From positions 1 through 5,708 of the forward strand of contig CAWUUY010000433.1 of assembly GCA_963924885.1 (NCBI GenBank): a DNA stretch of 5,708 nt, given 5' to 3'. A model generated the notes under the pieces. The model made no database searches. It was given only the letters and a program-made list of their open reading frames with translations, and had not been told where the DNA came from. Numbering within the stretch: the first letter of the stretch is position 1; the number at the start of each line of letters is the position of its first letter. Source of the DNA: UBA5216 sp963924885. GTDB taxonomy: Bacteria > Pseudomonadota > Gammaproteobacteria > Burkholderiales > SG8-41. Below, in pieces: positions 1-5,464 of this stretch. The position numbers and the translations under genes were made by a program.

Positions 1-408
1 CTCAGCTCCAACGCCTGGCTCGAAATTCAGTGGTATCTGTTCGCCGCCATGTTCATGTTGGGTGCGTCGTACACGCTTTGCAAAAACGAGCACGTGCGCG
101 TGGATGTGTTCTACGCGCATGTCTCGACGCGCAAGCAAATCTGGATTGACCTCATCGGCGGGCTGTTGTTTCTGTTGCCGGCGGCCGCCATCCTTGCCTG
201 GCTGTCGTGGCCGGTGTTTTATAACTCGTGGATGCAGGGCGAAATGTCCAGCAACGCCGGCGGGCTGATCCGCTGGCCGGTTAAGCTGTTTCTGCCGTTG
301 GGCTTTGGTTTGCTGGTGCTGCAAGGGCTGTCCGAGGTGATTAAACGCATCGCGATGCTCACCGGCCATCTCGCGCCCAATCTGCACTACGAAAGGCCTT
401 TGCAATGA
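1..408 (+). CDS. dctQ: TRAP transporter small permease (DctQ family), 5' truncated by window edge
   Basis: This is the small integral-membrane subunit of a TRAP transporter, which pairs with the large permease in the inner membrane. The reading frame is open from base 1, so the gene starts outside the window and 135 codons are visible. The segment LEIQWYLF followed by a hydrophobic stretch and NEHVRVDVF is the usual DctQ core: an E-x-Q-W-Y amphipathic turn, a membrane helix, then HVRVD at the cytoplasmic side. Three hydrophobic segments are visible, at about residues 10-28, 50-72 and 94-114 of the fragment. DctQ proteins usually have four, so the first helix lies upstream. The stop TGA overlaps the ATG of the next gene (ATGA), indicating translational coupling. 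The first Met in the fragment (base 49) is internal, not a start. Confidence 0.9.
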   Translation, partial: LSSNAWLEIQWYLFAAMFMLGASYTLCKNEHVRVDVFYAHVSTRKQIWIDLIGGLLFLLPAAAILAWLSWPVFYNSWMQGEMSSNAGGLIRWPVKLFLPLGFGLLVLQGLSEVIKRIAMLTGHLAPNLHYERPLQ

Positions 409-2057
409 TGCCGCATGAGCTGATCGGCCCGCTGATGTTCGCGGCGCTGATTATCTTCATGTTGATCGGCTACCCGGTGGCGTTCTCTCTGGCGGCGGTG
501 GGTTTGTCGTTCGCCTTTATCGCAGTGCAGGCGGGCTATTTCGATTTCACCTTTTTACAAGCCATGCCGGAGCGCGTGTTCGGCATCATGTCCAATGAAC
601 TGCTGCTGGCGATACCGTTTTTCACGCTGATGGGCGCGATATTGGAACGCTGCGGGCTGGCCGAAGACTTGCTGGAGGGCATGGGCCAGTTGTTCGGACC
701 GGTGCGCGGCGGCCTGGCCTATGCGGTGATTATTGTCGGCGCGATCCTCGGCGCAATCACCGGCACCGTCGCCGCATCGGTGATCGCAATGGGGCTGATC
801 TCGCTGCCGATCATGATGCGTTACGGCTACAACATCCGTCTGGCCACCGGCGTGATCGCGGCGTCCGGCACCATCACGCAACTGATTCCGCCGTCGCTGG
901 TGCTGGTGGTGCTGGCCGACCAATTGGGCAAATCGGTGGGCGACATGTACGCGGGCGCCATCGGCGCGAGCTTGGTGCAGGTGCTGCTGTTCTGTGCGTA
1001 TATCGCCATACTCAGTATCGTCAAACCTGGCGCGATGCCGGCGCTGCCGCGCGAGGAACTGACCATGCGCGGTTGGCCGCTGTATCGGCGCATTTTGCTG
1101 GGCATGGTGCCGTCGCTGGTGCTGATTTTTCTGGTGCTGGGTACTATCCTGATGGGGCTTGCGACCCCTACCGAAGCCGGCGCGATGGGCGTGCTGGGCG
1201 CCATCGTGCTGGCAGTGCTGCATCACGAACGCTGCTCGAAGCGCACCAAAATCGCCGCGATGATTGGGGGGCTTGCCACGCTGCTGCTCCTGTTGCCGGG
1301 TATCGTGGTATGGAAAGAGGCGCTGCTGCCGGCGGCCCTGACGGGCGCAGCGCAGGCGGTGCTGGATGTAACGAAAATACCGTTGTTTATTGTGTTTTAC
1401 GTCGCGCTGACGGTGGTGCTGCTCGAAGCTGCCGTGATAGCCGAAATACGCAGCCTGATCCGGCAGGGCATGGATTCGACCACACGCATCACAGCGATGG
1501 TGATCTTCATCCTGATCGGCTCCAGCGTGTTCACGCTGGTGTTTCGCGGCGTGGATGGCGACCGCTGGTTGGAGGGCCTGCTCACCTCGCTGCCGGGTGG
1601 CGTGACGGGCTTTCTGATCTTCGTCAATATTTTCGTTTTTGTGCTGGCGTTTTTTCTGGATTTTTTCGAGATCGCCTTCATCATTATTCCGCTGCTGGCA
1701 CCCGTCGCCGCCAAGCTCGGCATCGATCTGGTGTGGTTCGGCGTGCTGCTCGGCGCCAACATGCAAACCTCGTTCATGCATCCGCCGTTCGGCTTTGCTC
1801 TGTTTTTCCTGCGCGGCATTGCGCCCAAGGAGGTCAAGAGTTCCGACATCTACTGGGGCGCGATACCGTGGGTGATTCTGCAACTGATGCTGGTCGCGAT
1901 CCTCGTGTTCTGGCCGGGACTGGTGACCAACTTTCTCGACAAGGAAAAAGTCATCGACACCACCAAGATTCATATCGAGGTGCCGGCGGAGTCACGCTCC
2001 GACGATGATCCCATCAAGGCGCTGGAGCGCGCGATGCGCGGAGATGACAAAAAATAG
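405..2057 (+). CDS. dctM: TRAP transporter large permease (DctM family), long form
   Basis: This is the ion-coupled transport subunit of the TRAP system, in the inner membrane. The 550-residue protein is almost entirely hydrophobic. It shows DctM signatures: IPFFTLMGAILERCGLAEDL near residues 70-90, the Gly/Ala-rich GAILGAITGTVAASVIAMG near 113-131, TITQLIPPSLVLVVLAD near 155-172, LATPTEAGAMGVLGA near 250-265, and a C-terminal FFLDFFEIAFIIIPLLAPVA repeat-like motif followed by ANMQTSFMHPPFGFALFFL. Compact DctM proteins have about 430 residues. The extra length sits at about residues 270-365 as a loop and additional hydrophobic helices. Such long forms are known in the mannitol/chloroaromatic (FcbT3-like) TRAP class, which fits the binding protein encoded nearby. 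The start is ATG at 405, overlapping the dctQ stop; an adjacent ATG at 408 is an alternative. The charged tail (residues about 520-550) is cytosolic-looking. Confidence 0.95.
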   Translation: MMPHELIGPLMFAALIIFMLIGYPVAFSLAAVGLSFAFIAVQAGYFDFTFLQAMPERVFGIMSNELLLAIPFFTLMGAILERCGLAEDLLEGMGQLFGPVRGGLAYAVIIVGAILGAITGTVAASVIAMGLISLPIMMRYGYNIRLATGVIAASGTITQLIPPSLVLVVLADQLGKSVGDMYAGAIGASLVQVLLFCAYIAILSIVKPGAMPALPREELTMRGWPLYRRILLGMVPSLVLIFLVLGTILMGLATPTEAGAMGVLGAIVLAVLHHERCSKRTKIAAMIGGLATLLLLLPGIVVWKEALLPAALTGAAQAVLDVTKIPLFIVFYVALTVVLLEAAVIAEIRSLIRQGMDSTTRITAMVIFILIGSSVFTLVFRGVDGDRWLEGLLTSLPGGVTGFLIFVNIFVFVLAFFLDFFEIAFIIIPLLAPVAAKLGIDLVWFGVLLGANMQTSFMHPPFGFALFFLRGIAPKEVKSSDIYWGAIPWVILQLMLVAILVFWPGLVTNFLDKEKVIDTTKIHIEVPAESRSDDDPIKALERAMRGDDKK

Positions 2058-2095
2058 GCTCATCAGGCCTTTGTAGGAATCCATCGAACCTCATG

Positions 2096-2176
<81 letters not shown>

Positions 2177-2211
2177 GAGGATGGTTTTGCGCATGACCCG
2201 GCGCCAAGGCA

Positions 2212-2236
2212 AGCCGTTCGAGGATCAGGAACGGTT
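2212..2236 (-). terminator. Hairpin at the 3' end of dctP, possible terminator
   Basis: CCGTTC (2214-2219) and GAACGG (2229-2234) form a 6-bp perfect stem around a 9-base loop. A G-T and an A-T pair extend it to 8 bp. The hairpin overlaps the dctP stop codon. No T-run follows on the minus strand, so it is not a canonical intrinsic terminator; it may act with the adjacent repeat or only stabilise the mRNA end. Confidence 0.3.
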
Positions 2237-3341
2237 ACTTCTTCGCCGGCGCCCGCCCCAAGCGCTCGCTTGCGCGCATGAATGTATCAAAGCGGCTTTC
2301 CGCCACGCCCGCCCACTCCACCTGCTCGGAGCGGAACTGCTTCCACGGCTCGTAAATCTTTTTGAATTTGTCGTTTTTGCCGGCAATCTCTTCATAGACC
2401 TCGCGCGTAGCCTTGTAGCACGCGGCCATGATATCGTCCGAAAATGGTAGCAGCTTTACGCCATTGGCGAGCAGGCGCTTCATCGCTGGTGGATTGAGCG
2501 CGTCATACTTCGCCAACATGTTGAGATTCGCCTCGTGACAAGCTGACTCCAGAATTGCCTGATAATCCTTCGGCAGATCGTTAAACGCCTTGATGTTTAC
2601 AAACAGATCAACTTCCGCCCCACCTTCCCACCAGCCGGGGTAGTAGTAAAACTTGGCCACTTTGTATAAACCAAGTTTTTCATCGTCATATGGCCCTACC
2701 CATTCCGCCGCATCGATGGTACCTTTTTCCAGCGCAGGGTAGAGGTCGCTACCCGCAATTTGCTGCGGCACCACGCCGAGTTTCACCAACGGTAATGCGC
2801 CGGTACCAGCAATGCGAAACTTAAGCCCCTTAAGGTCGGCAACCGACTTGATCTCTTTGCGGAACCAGCCGGCCATTTGCGCGCCGGTGTTGCCGCCACC
2901 AAAACTGACGATGTTGTAGTCCTTGAGGAAATCGTTAAATAGCTGGCGGCCGCCGCCGTGCATCATCCAGGCATTTTGTTGGCGCGCGTTCATCCCGAAG
3001 GGCAGCGCGGTGCCGAAAGCAAACGTCGGGTCCTTGCCGAAAAAATAATATGGCGCGGTTTGCGCACACTGAACCGTCGCGTTCTGCACCGCATCCACCA
3101 CGCCAAATGGCGGCACGATTTCTCCGCCCGCGTATACCTGAATCTGAAATCTGTTATTGGTGGCCGCTGCGACACGTTTGGCTATGACTTCTGCCCCGCC
3201 AAAGACCGTATCCACACTTTTCGGAAAACTCGACGCGAGACGCCACCTGACCTCGGGTCCCGTCTGCGCAAACGCGGGTGCCGCACCTGCCGCCAAGATG
3301 CCCGCCAGCCCTGTATTCGCTAGAAATGAACGACGCTCCAT
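2235..3341 (-). CDS. dctP: TRAP transporter solute-binding protein (DctP family, TakP/FcbT1-like)
   Basis: This periplasmic receptor captures an organic acid and hands it to the DctQM permease. The 368-residue protein begins MERRSFLAN, a twin-arginine (RRxFL) motif, then an Ala/Gly-rich stretch and a likely cut after AFA (residue 25), so Tat export is expected. R176 in LKGLKFRIAG is the DctP arginine that pairs with the ligand carboxylate. TakP binds a 2-oxoacid with Na+, and the regions around its metal and ligand residues appear conserved here: NTGAQMAGWFRKEI (Q155), GTIDAAEWVGPYDDEK (E213, W214) and YYYPGWWEGG (W238, E239). A 2-oxoacid, hydroxyacid or aromatic/mannitol-type ligand is therefore plausible, but the actual substrate is unknown. 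The start is fixed by GGAGG (3348-3352), six bases upstream of ATG. It is convergent to dctQM rather than in the same operon, and lies 47 bp downstream of the SDR gene. Confidence 0.93.
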   Translation of the reverse strand: MERRSFLANTGLAGILAAGAAPAFAQTGPEVRWRLASSFPKSVDTVFGGAEVIAKRVAAATNNRFQIQVYAGGEIVPPFGVVDAVQNATVQCAQTAPYYFFGKDPTFAFGTALPFGMNARQQNAWMMHGGGRQLFNDFLKDYNIVSFGGGNTGAQMAGWFRKEIKSVADLKGLKFRIAGTGALPLVKLGVVPQQIAGSDLYPALEKGTIDAAEWVGPYDDEKLGLYKVAKFYYYPGWWEGGAEVDLFVNIKAFNDLPKDYQAILESACHEANLNMLAKYDALNPPAMKRLLANGVKLLPFSDDIMAACYKATREVYEEIAGKNDKFKKIYEPWKQFRSEQVEWAGVAESRFDTFMRASERLGRAPAKK

Positions 3342-3347
3342 CCTATG

Positions 3348-3352
3348 CCTCC
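3348..3352 (-). promoter_or_regulatory. Ribosome binding site of dctP
   Basis: GGAGG on the minus strand, with a 6-base spacer to the ATG at 3341. This is a near-ideal Shine-Dalgarno sequence and decides the start. Confidence 0.85.
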
Positions 3353-3388
3353 AATAAGAATATTGTTTTTAAACAAATACTTACGATA
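3353..3388 (-). other. AT-rich spacer with a small palindrome between SDR and dctP
   Basis: The short SDR-dctP gap is strikingly AT-rich compared with its surroundings. It contains TTGTTT-tt-AAACAA (3363-3376), a perfect 6-bp inverted repeat. It could be an mRNA processing hairpin or part of a separate dctP promoter. No convincing -35/-10 pair with correct spacing was found. Confidence 0.3.
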
Positions 3389-3658
3389 TTAATGAAAATA
3401 CAGCCCACCATTCATCAGGTAGGCTTGCCCGGTCACGTATCCCGCATCTTCGCTCGCCAGATAAACCATCAGCGACACCACCTCCTTAGGCATGCCCAGC
3501 CGACGAATCGGCTGCTGTGGCTTCAGGCCTTTGGGCTTTTGAAACGAATCGCGTTCTACGTCGATAGTGCCCGGGCCGATGCAGTTGACGGTGATTTCAT
3601 GCTCGGCGAACTCGCGCGCCATGCCGCGTGAAAAGCCGATGATGCCCAGCTTTGCCAT
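3389..3658 (-). CDS. SDR C-terminal fragment (from the residue after the active-site stop)
   Basis: This is the 89-residue 3' piece, MAKLGIIGFSRGMAREFA to GGLYFH, in the same frame as the upstream piece. Its ATG lies one codon after the TAA. It carries the conserved Lys, the NCIGPG turn and the C-terminal substrate-loop region, but no cofactor-binding half. The only SD-like bases (AAGG) sit one nucleotide from the ATG, too close for efficient initiation. If expressed at all, it would depend on termination-reinitiation from the upstream fragment. It is most likely just the tail of a dead gene. Confidence 0.6.
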   Translation of the reverse strand: MAKLGIIGFSRGMAREFAEHEITVNCIGPGTIDVERDSFQKPKGLKPQQPIRRLGMPKEVVSLMVYLASEDAGYVTGQAYLMNGGLYFH

Positions 3659-3661
3659 GCC

Positions 3662-4129
3662 TTAAGTGACGCTACCGCCGAGGAATGGATCAACCCCGGA
3701 GACGTTGATAATGCGCCCCCACTTCTGTTTCATCATCGAAGGTAACACCGCCCGGCAAATATTGCGCGGGCCGCCGAGGTTCACGCGAAAACTATTTTCC
3801 CACACTTCGTCGCTTACCGCCAGAAAGCCCCCTTCCGCGCCACGATCCACGGCGTTGTTAATCACCACATGCACGGTACCCAGCCCGGCCAGTGTTTTTT
3901 CCACAAAGCGATTGACCGACGCGCCATTGGCCACGTCGCATTGCTCGGCCACTACCTTCACGCCCAGCGCGCCCACTTCTTTCGCCACGTCGTTCAGGCG
4001 ATCCATTTTTGAACTGGTGCAGATGGCGAGATTCGCGCCTTCGCGCGCAAAGGTTACTGCCGCCAGCGCGCCGATATTGCGGCTCGCGCCGGTAATTAAA
4101 ACTGTCTTGCCCTTGAGTCCTGTGTCCAT
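3662..4129 (-). CDS. SDR N-terminal fragment (Rossmann NAD(P)-binding part)
   Basis: This is the translatable 5' piece of the interrupted SDR, 155 residues from MDTGLKGKTVLITGASR to GGSVT. It contains the complete dinucleotide-binding half (TGASRNIG, INNA, VNLGG, INVSG) but ends immediately before the catalytic Tyr/Lys motif, so it cannot be an active oxidoreductase alone. It might still fold partly and bind nucleotide. No other function can be inferred. Confidence 0.7.
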   Translation of the reverse strand: MDTGLKGKTVLITGASRNIGALAAVTFAREGANLAICTSSKMDRLNDVAKEVGALGVKVVAEQCDVANGASVNRFVEKTLAGLGTVHVVINNAVDRGAEGGFLAVSDEVWENSFRVNLGGPRNICRAVLPSMMKQKWGRIINVSGVDPFLGGSVT

Positions 4130-4218
4130 GCCATTCTCCACGTTTGGGTTGGGTGCCACGCGTTATATCATACGTGCCCACCCCTCATTGTAGCCAACTG
4201 CAGCCACAGGTCACCCTC
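4130..4218. promoter_or_regulatory. Divergent promoter region with an imperfect inverted repeat
   Basis: This 89-bp gap separates the divergent SDR and hydrolase genes and should hold both promoters. GGGTGCCACG (4151-4160) and CGTGCCCACCC (4173-4183) form an inverted repeat of 5 + 4 bp with a small internal mismatch, flanking an AT-rich 12-base core. On the minus strand the core contains TATGAT (4172-4167), a plausible -10. TTGGCT (4197-4192), 19 bases upstream, is a weak -35 candidate for the SDR-dctP unit. The repeat overlapping the promoter core would suit a repressor or activator site. No regulator gene is visible in the window. Confidence 0.4.
4135..4140 (-). promoter_or_regulatory. Ribosome binding site of the SDR gene
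   Basis: TGGAGA on the minus strand places GGAG six bases before the ATG at 4129. This supports that start over the in-frame ATG at 4159, which would add ten residues (MAPNPNVENG) not typical of the family. Confidence 0.75.
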
Positions 4219-5040
4219 ATGCCCAAAGCGCAACTTTCCACCTGCATCAACATGCACTACGAGATCGACGAATACACCGATCCGTGGACAAAACCCGAAG
4301 CCGTGCTGATGATGCACGGCAATCTCGAATGCAGCGCGTCGTGGTACGCCTGGGTGCCCGTACTGGCGCGGTATTACCGGGTGATCCGCCCCGACATGCG
4401 CGGCTACGGGCAATCCACCCCGCCGGTGCCCACCGATTACCCGTGGACCATCGACGTGCCCATCGATGACTTCATCGCGCTGATGGATCAACTCGGCATT
4501 CGCAAATTTCATCTCATCGCCGCCAAGATCGGCGGCTTTATCGCGCGCCGCTTTGCCGCGCGCTTTCCCGATCGCGTGTTGACACTCACCCTCCTCGGCA
4601 CGCCACCACCGATCTACGACACCGCCGCACGCGTCGAATCGCTGACCAAGGACATTTCCGAAAACGGCATCGAGCCGTGGGCACGACGCACCATGGCGGG
4701 CCGGCTCGGCAAAAACTTCCCACCCGAAGGCACGGAGTGGTGGATCAAAATGATGGCCCGCACACCGGTATCCACCCAGCTGTGCTTTGTGAAAAACATC
4801 CCCAAGGAAGACATCACCCCCGACCTGCCGCGCATCACATGCCCAACGCTGGTGATTACCACCGAAGGCAGCGGCTTGGGCTCCGTGGAGGTGATGCGCA
4901 CATGGCAGCAGATGATTCCGAATTCACGGTTGTTGGTGCTGCCTGGGGATTCGTATCACGTGGCGGCGAGTGACGCGGAGCGGTGTGCGCGGGAGACGCT
5001 GGGGTTTATTCGGGGTGCTGGGGGCGGTACGAGTGCGTGA
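4219..5040 (+). CDS. Alpha/beta-hydrolase-fold protein with Lys at the nucleophile position
   Basis: A 273-residue protein with the alpha/beta-hydrolase plan. It has an HGN oxyanion-type motif (residues 33-35) followed by W42, then RPDMRGYGQST (57-67), a DxxxLMDQLGIRKFHLI lead-in, the elbow region AAKIGG (101-106), FPDRV (117-120), a cap at about 130-200, TCPTLVITTEG (208-217) and GDSYHVA (243-249) with the expected catalytic His at 247. The elbow normally reads G-x-S/D/C-x-G; here it is A-A-K-I-G, so the nucleophile is Lys103 (AAG, 4525-4527). AAG is not a single-base change from a Ser codon. The acid residue is also not obvious after strand 7. The protein may be a non-hydrolytic member or use another mechanism. 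The start was chosen at 4219 with a weak AGG 8 bases upstream; an in-frame ATG at 4144 would begin inside the divergent SDR gene's promoter region. Confidence 0.85.
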   Translation: MPKAQLSTCINMHYEIDEYTDPWTKPEAVLMMHGNLECSASWYAWVPVLARYYRVIRPDMRGYGQSTPPVPTDYPWTIDVPIDDFIALMDQLGIRKFHLIAAKIGGFIARRFAARFPDRVLTLTLLGTPPPIYDTAARVESLTKDISENGIEPWARRTMAGRLGKNFPPEGTEWWIKMMARTPVSTQLCFVKNIPKEDITPDLPRITCPTLVITTEGSGLGSVEVMRTWQQMIPNSRLLVLPGDSYHVAASDAERCARETLGFIRGAGGGTSA

Positions 5041-5053
5041 AGTGATATGCGCT

Positions 5054-5134
5054 GTTTAACGTCCGCGTTTTGCCTCACCGCGCTGAGCGCGTAGCGGCGA
5101 GGTATAGGTGTCGGTCAACAATGCGCCGTTAGTC
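5054..5134 (-). repeat. attC-like recombination site (integron cassette end), tentative
   Basis: Read on the minus strand, an imperfect palindrome of 81 bases begins with GACTAAC (5134-5128; RYYYAAC with one mismatch) and ends with GTTAAAC (5060-5054; exact GTTRRRY). The first box contains the TAA stop of the adjoining minus-strand gene, as in many gene cassettes. Inside, GCG..TT-G-TT-G can pair with CAA-AACGC, leaving a single unpaired G, as expected of an L'' box. The centre CCTCgCCGC / GCGGtGAGG forms an 8-bp stem. An alternative central hairpin is CGCGC-TGA-GCGCG (5079-5091). The two outer arms are of unequal length and match imperfectly, so a chance palindrome or terminator hairpin is possible. 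Confidence 0.4.
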
Positions 5135-5464
5135 GGCATGTCGCTCCCTGCCGCGCGCTGCAGCTCTAAGCAGCGAACTCAGATCATCAATGCCGATAGT
5201 TTTCCAAGAATACATCTGGCCATCGAAATCAACTGAACAGTCATTGAGCATGCCGCCCATCACATCACCGGCCTCGTCAAGGTCCACCCAGCGGATAGGG
5301 GTCTCTTCCTGTAAACGTTTGCAGTCAAAGAAATAATCCTTGTCGAAGTGGCCGTGAAACTGGTCTCGGCGCGCATGGATACTTTTCAGGGCAGCGAGAG
5401 AGCAGATTTTCGCTCGATCAGCCTCTATCGAATCGAGGGTTATCGGTGTGCTTCCTTGTAGCAT
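5129..5464 (-). CDS. HEPN-type protein, C-terminal fragment (AbiU2-like, tentative)
   Basis: A 111-residue reading frame. ARRDQFHGHFDK (residues 31-42) fits the HEPN RNase signature Rx4-6H (R33-x5-H39, or R32-x4-H37), followed by the F-D-K often seen after it. The remainder (DLDEAGDVMG, DGQMYSWKTIGIDDL) is compatible with the C-terminal helices of AbiU2-like HEPN proteins; this recognition is from memory. The ATG at 5464 lacks a good Shine-Dalgarno sequence and lies inside the end of an upstream frame that supplies the missing N-terminal helices. It is therefore probably the 3' part of a frameshifted gene rather than an independent gene. Known HEPN proteins of this type act as RNA-cleaving toxins or abortive-infection factors. 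GC content here is about half, lower than in the TRAP and hydrolase genes. Confidence 0.55.
   Translation of the reverse strand: MLQGSTPITLDSIEADRAKICSLAALKSIHARRDQFHGHFDKDYFFDCKRLQEETPIRWVDLDEAGDVMGGMLNDCSVDFDGQMYSWKTIGIDDLSSLLRAAARGRERHAD

Larger units (their letters stand above)
3389..4129 (-). pseudogene. Short-chain dehydrogenase/reductase interrupted by in-frame TAA at the active-site Tyr position
   Basis: Reading through one stop gives a 246-codon SDR of normal family length (about 250). It has an N-terminal Rossmann fold with TGASRNIG (residues 13-20), CDV near 64-66, INNA (90-93) and N117 in FRVNL, the usual catalytic Asn. Then follow INVSG (141-145), the stop at codon 156, and GMAK with K160. 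Codons 156-160 thus read stop-G-M-A-K where a classical SDR has YxxxK. The downstream part has NCIGPGTIDVERD and the C-terminal YVTGQAYLMNGG, also standard. TAA (3662-3664) is one base from either Tyr codon. The chosen start (4129) has GGAG six bases upstream; an ATG at 4159 lacks this. It precedes dctP on the same strand by 47 bp and is divergent from the hydrolase gene. The substrate is unknown. A sequencing error must be excluded. Confidence 0.85.

Noticed and set aside
555..1973. A 472-codon open frame on the minus strand antisense to dctM
   Set aside because: The translation is dominated by His, Gln, Arg and Asp with no recognisable domain, as expected when the complement of a hydrophobic GC-rich gene is read. 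The plus-strand dctM is certain.
1073..2008. A 311-codon plus-strand frame inside dctM
   Set aside because: It is an out-of-frame shadow rich in Ala, Gly, Arg and His, wholly contained in dctM, with no domain and no ribosome binding site.
2056..2075. Weak hairpin AGGC-7-GCCT followed by TTTG just after dctM
   Set aside because: A 4-bp stem with a 7-base loop and no real T-run is too weak to call as a terminator.
4144..4218. Longer N-terminus for the hydrolase starting at 4144
   Set aside because: The extra 25 residues have no family resemblance, cover the divergent promoter and its inverted repeat, and the ATG at 4219 begins a normal-length protein.
3858..4512. Minus-strand frames at 3858-4181 and 4168-4512
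   Set aside because: The first is an out-of-frame reading of the SDR. The second is antisense to the hydrolase. Neither shows a domain.
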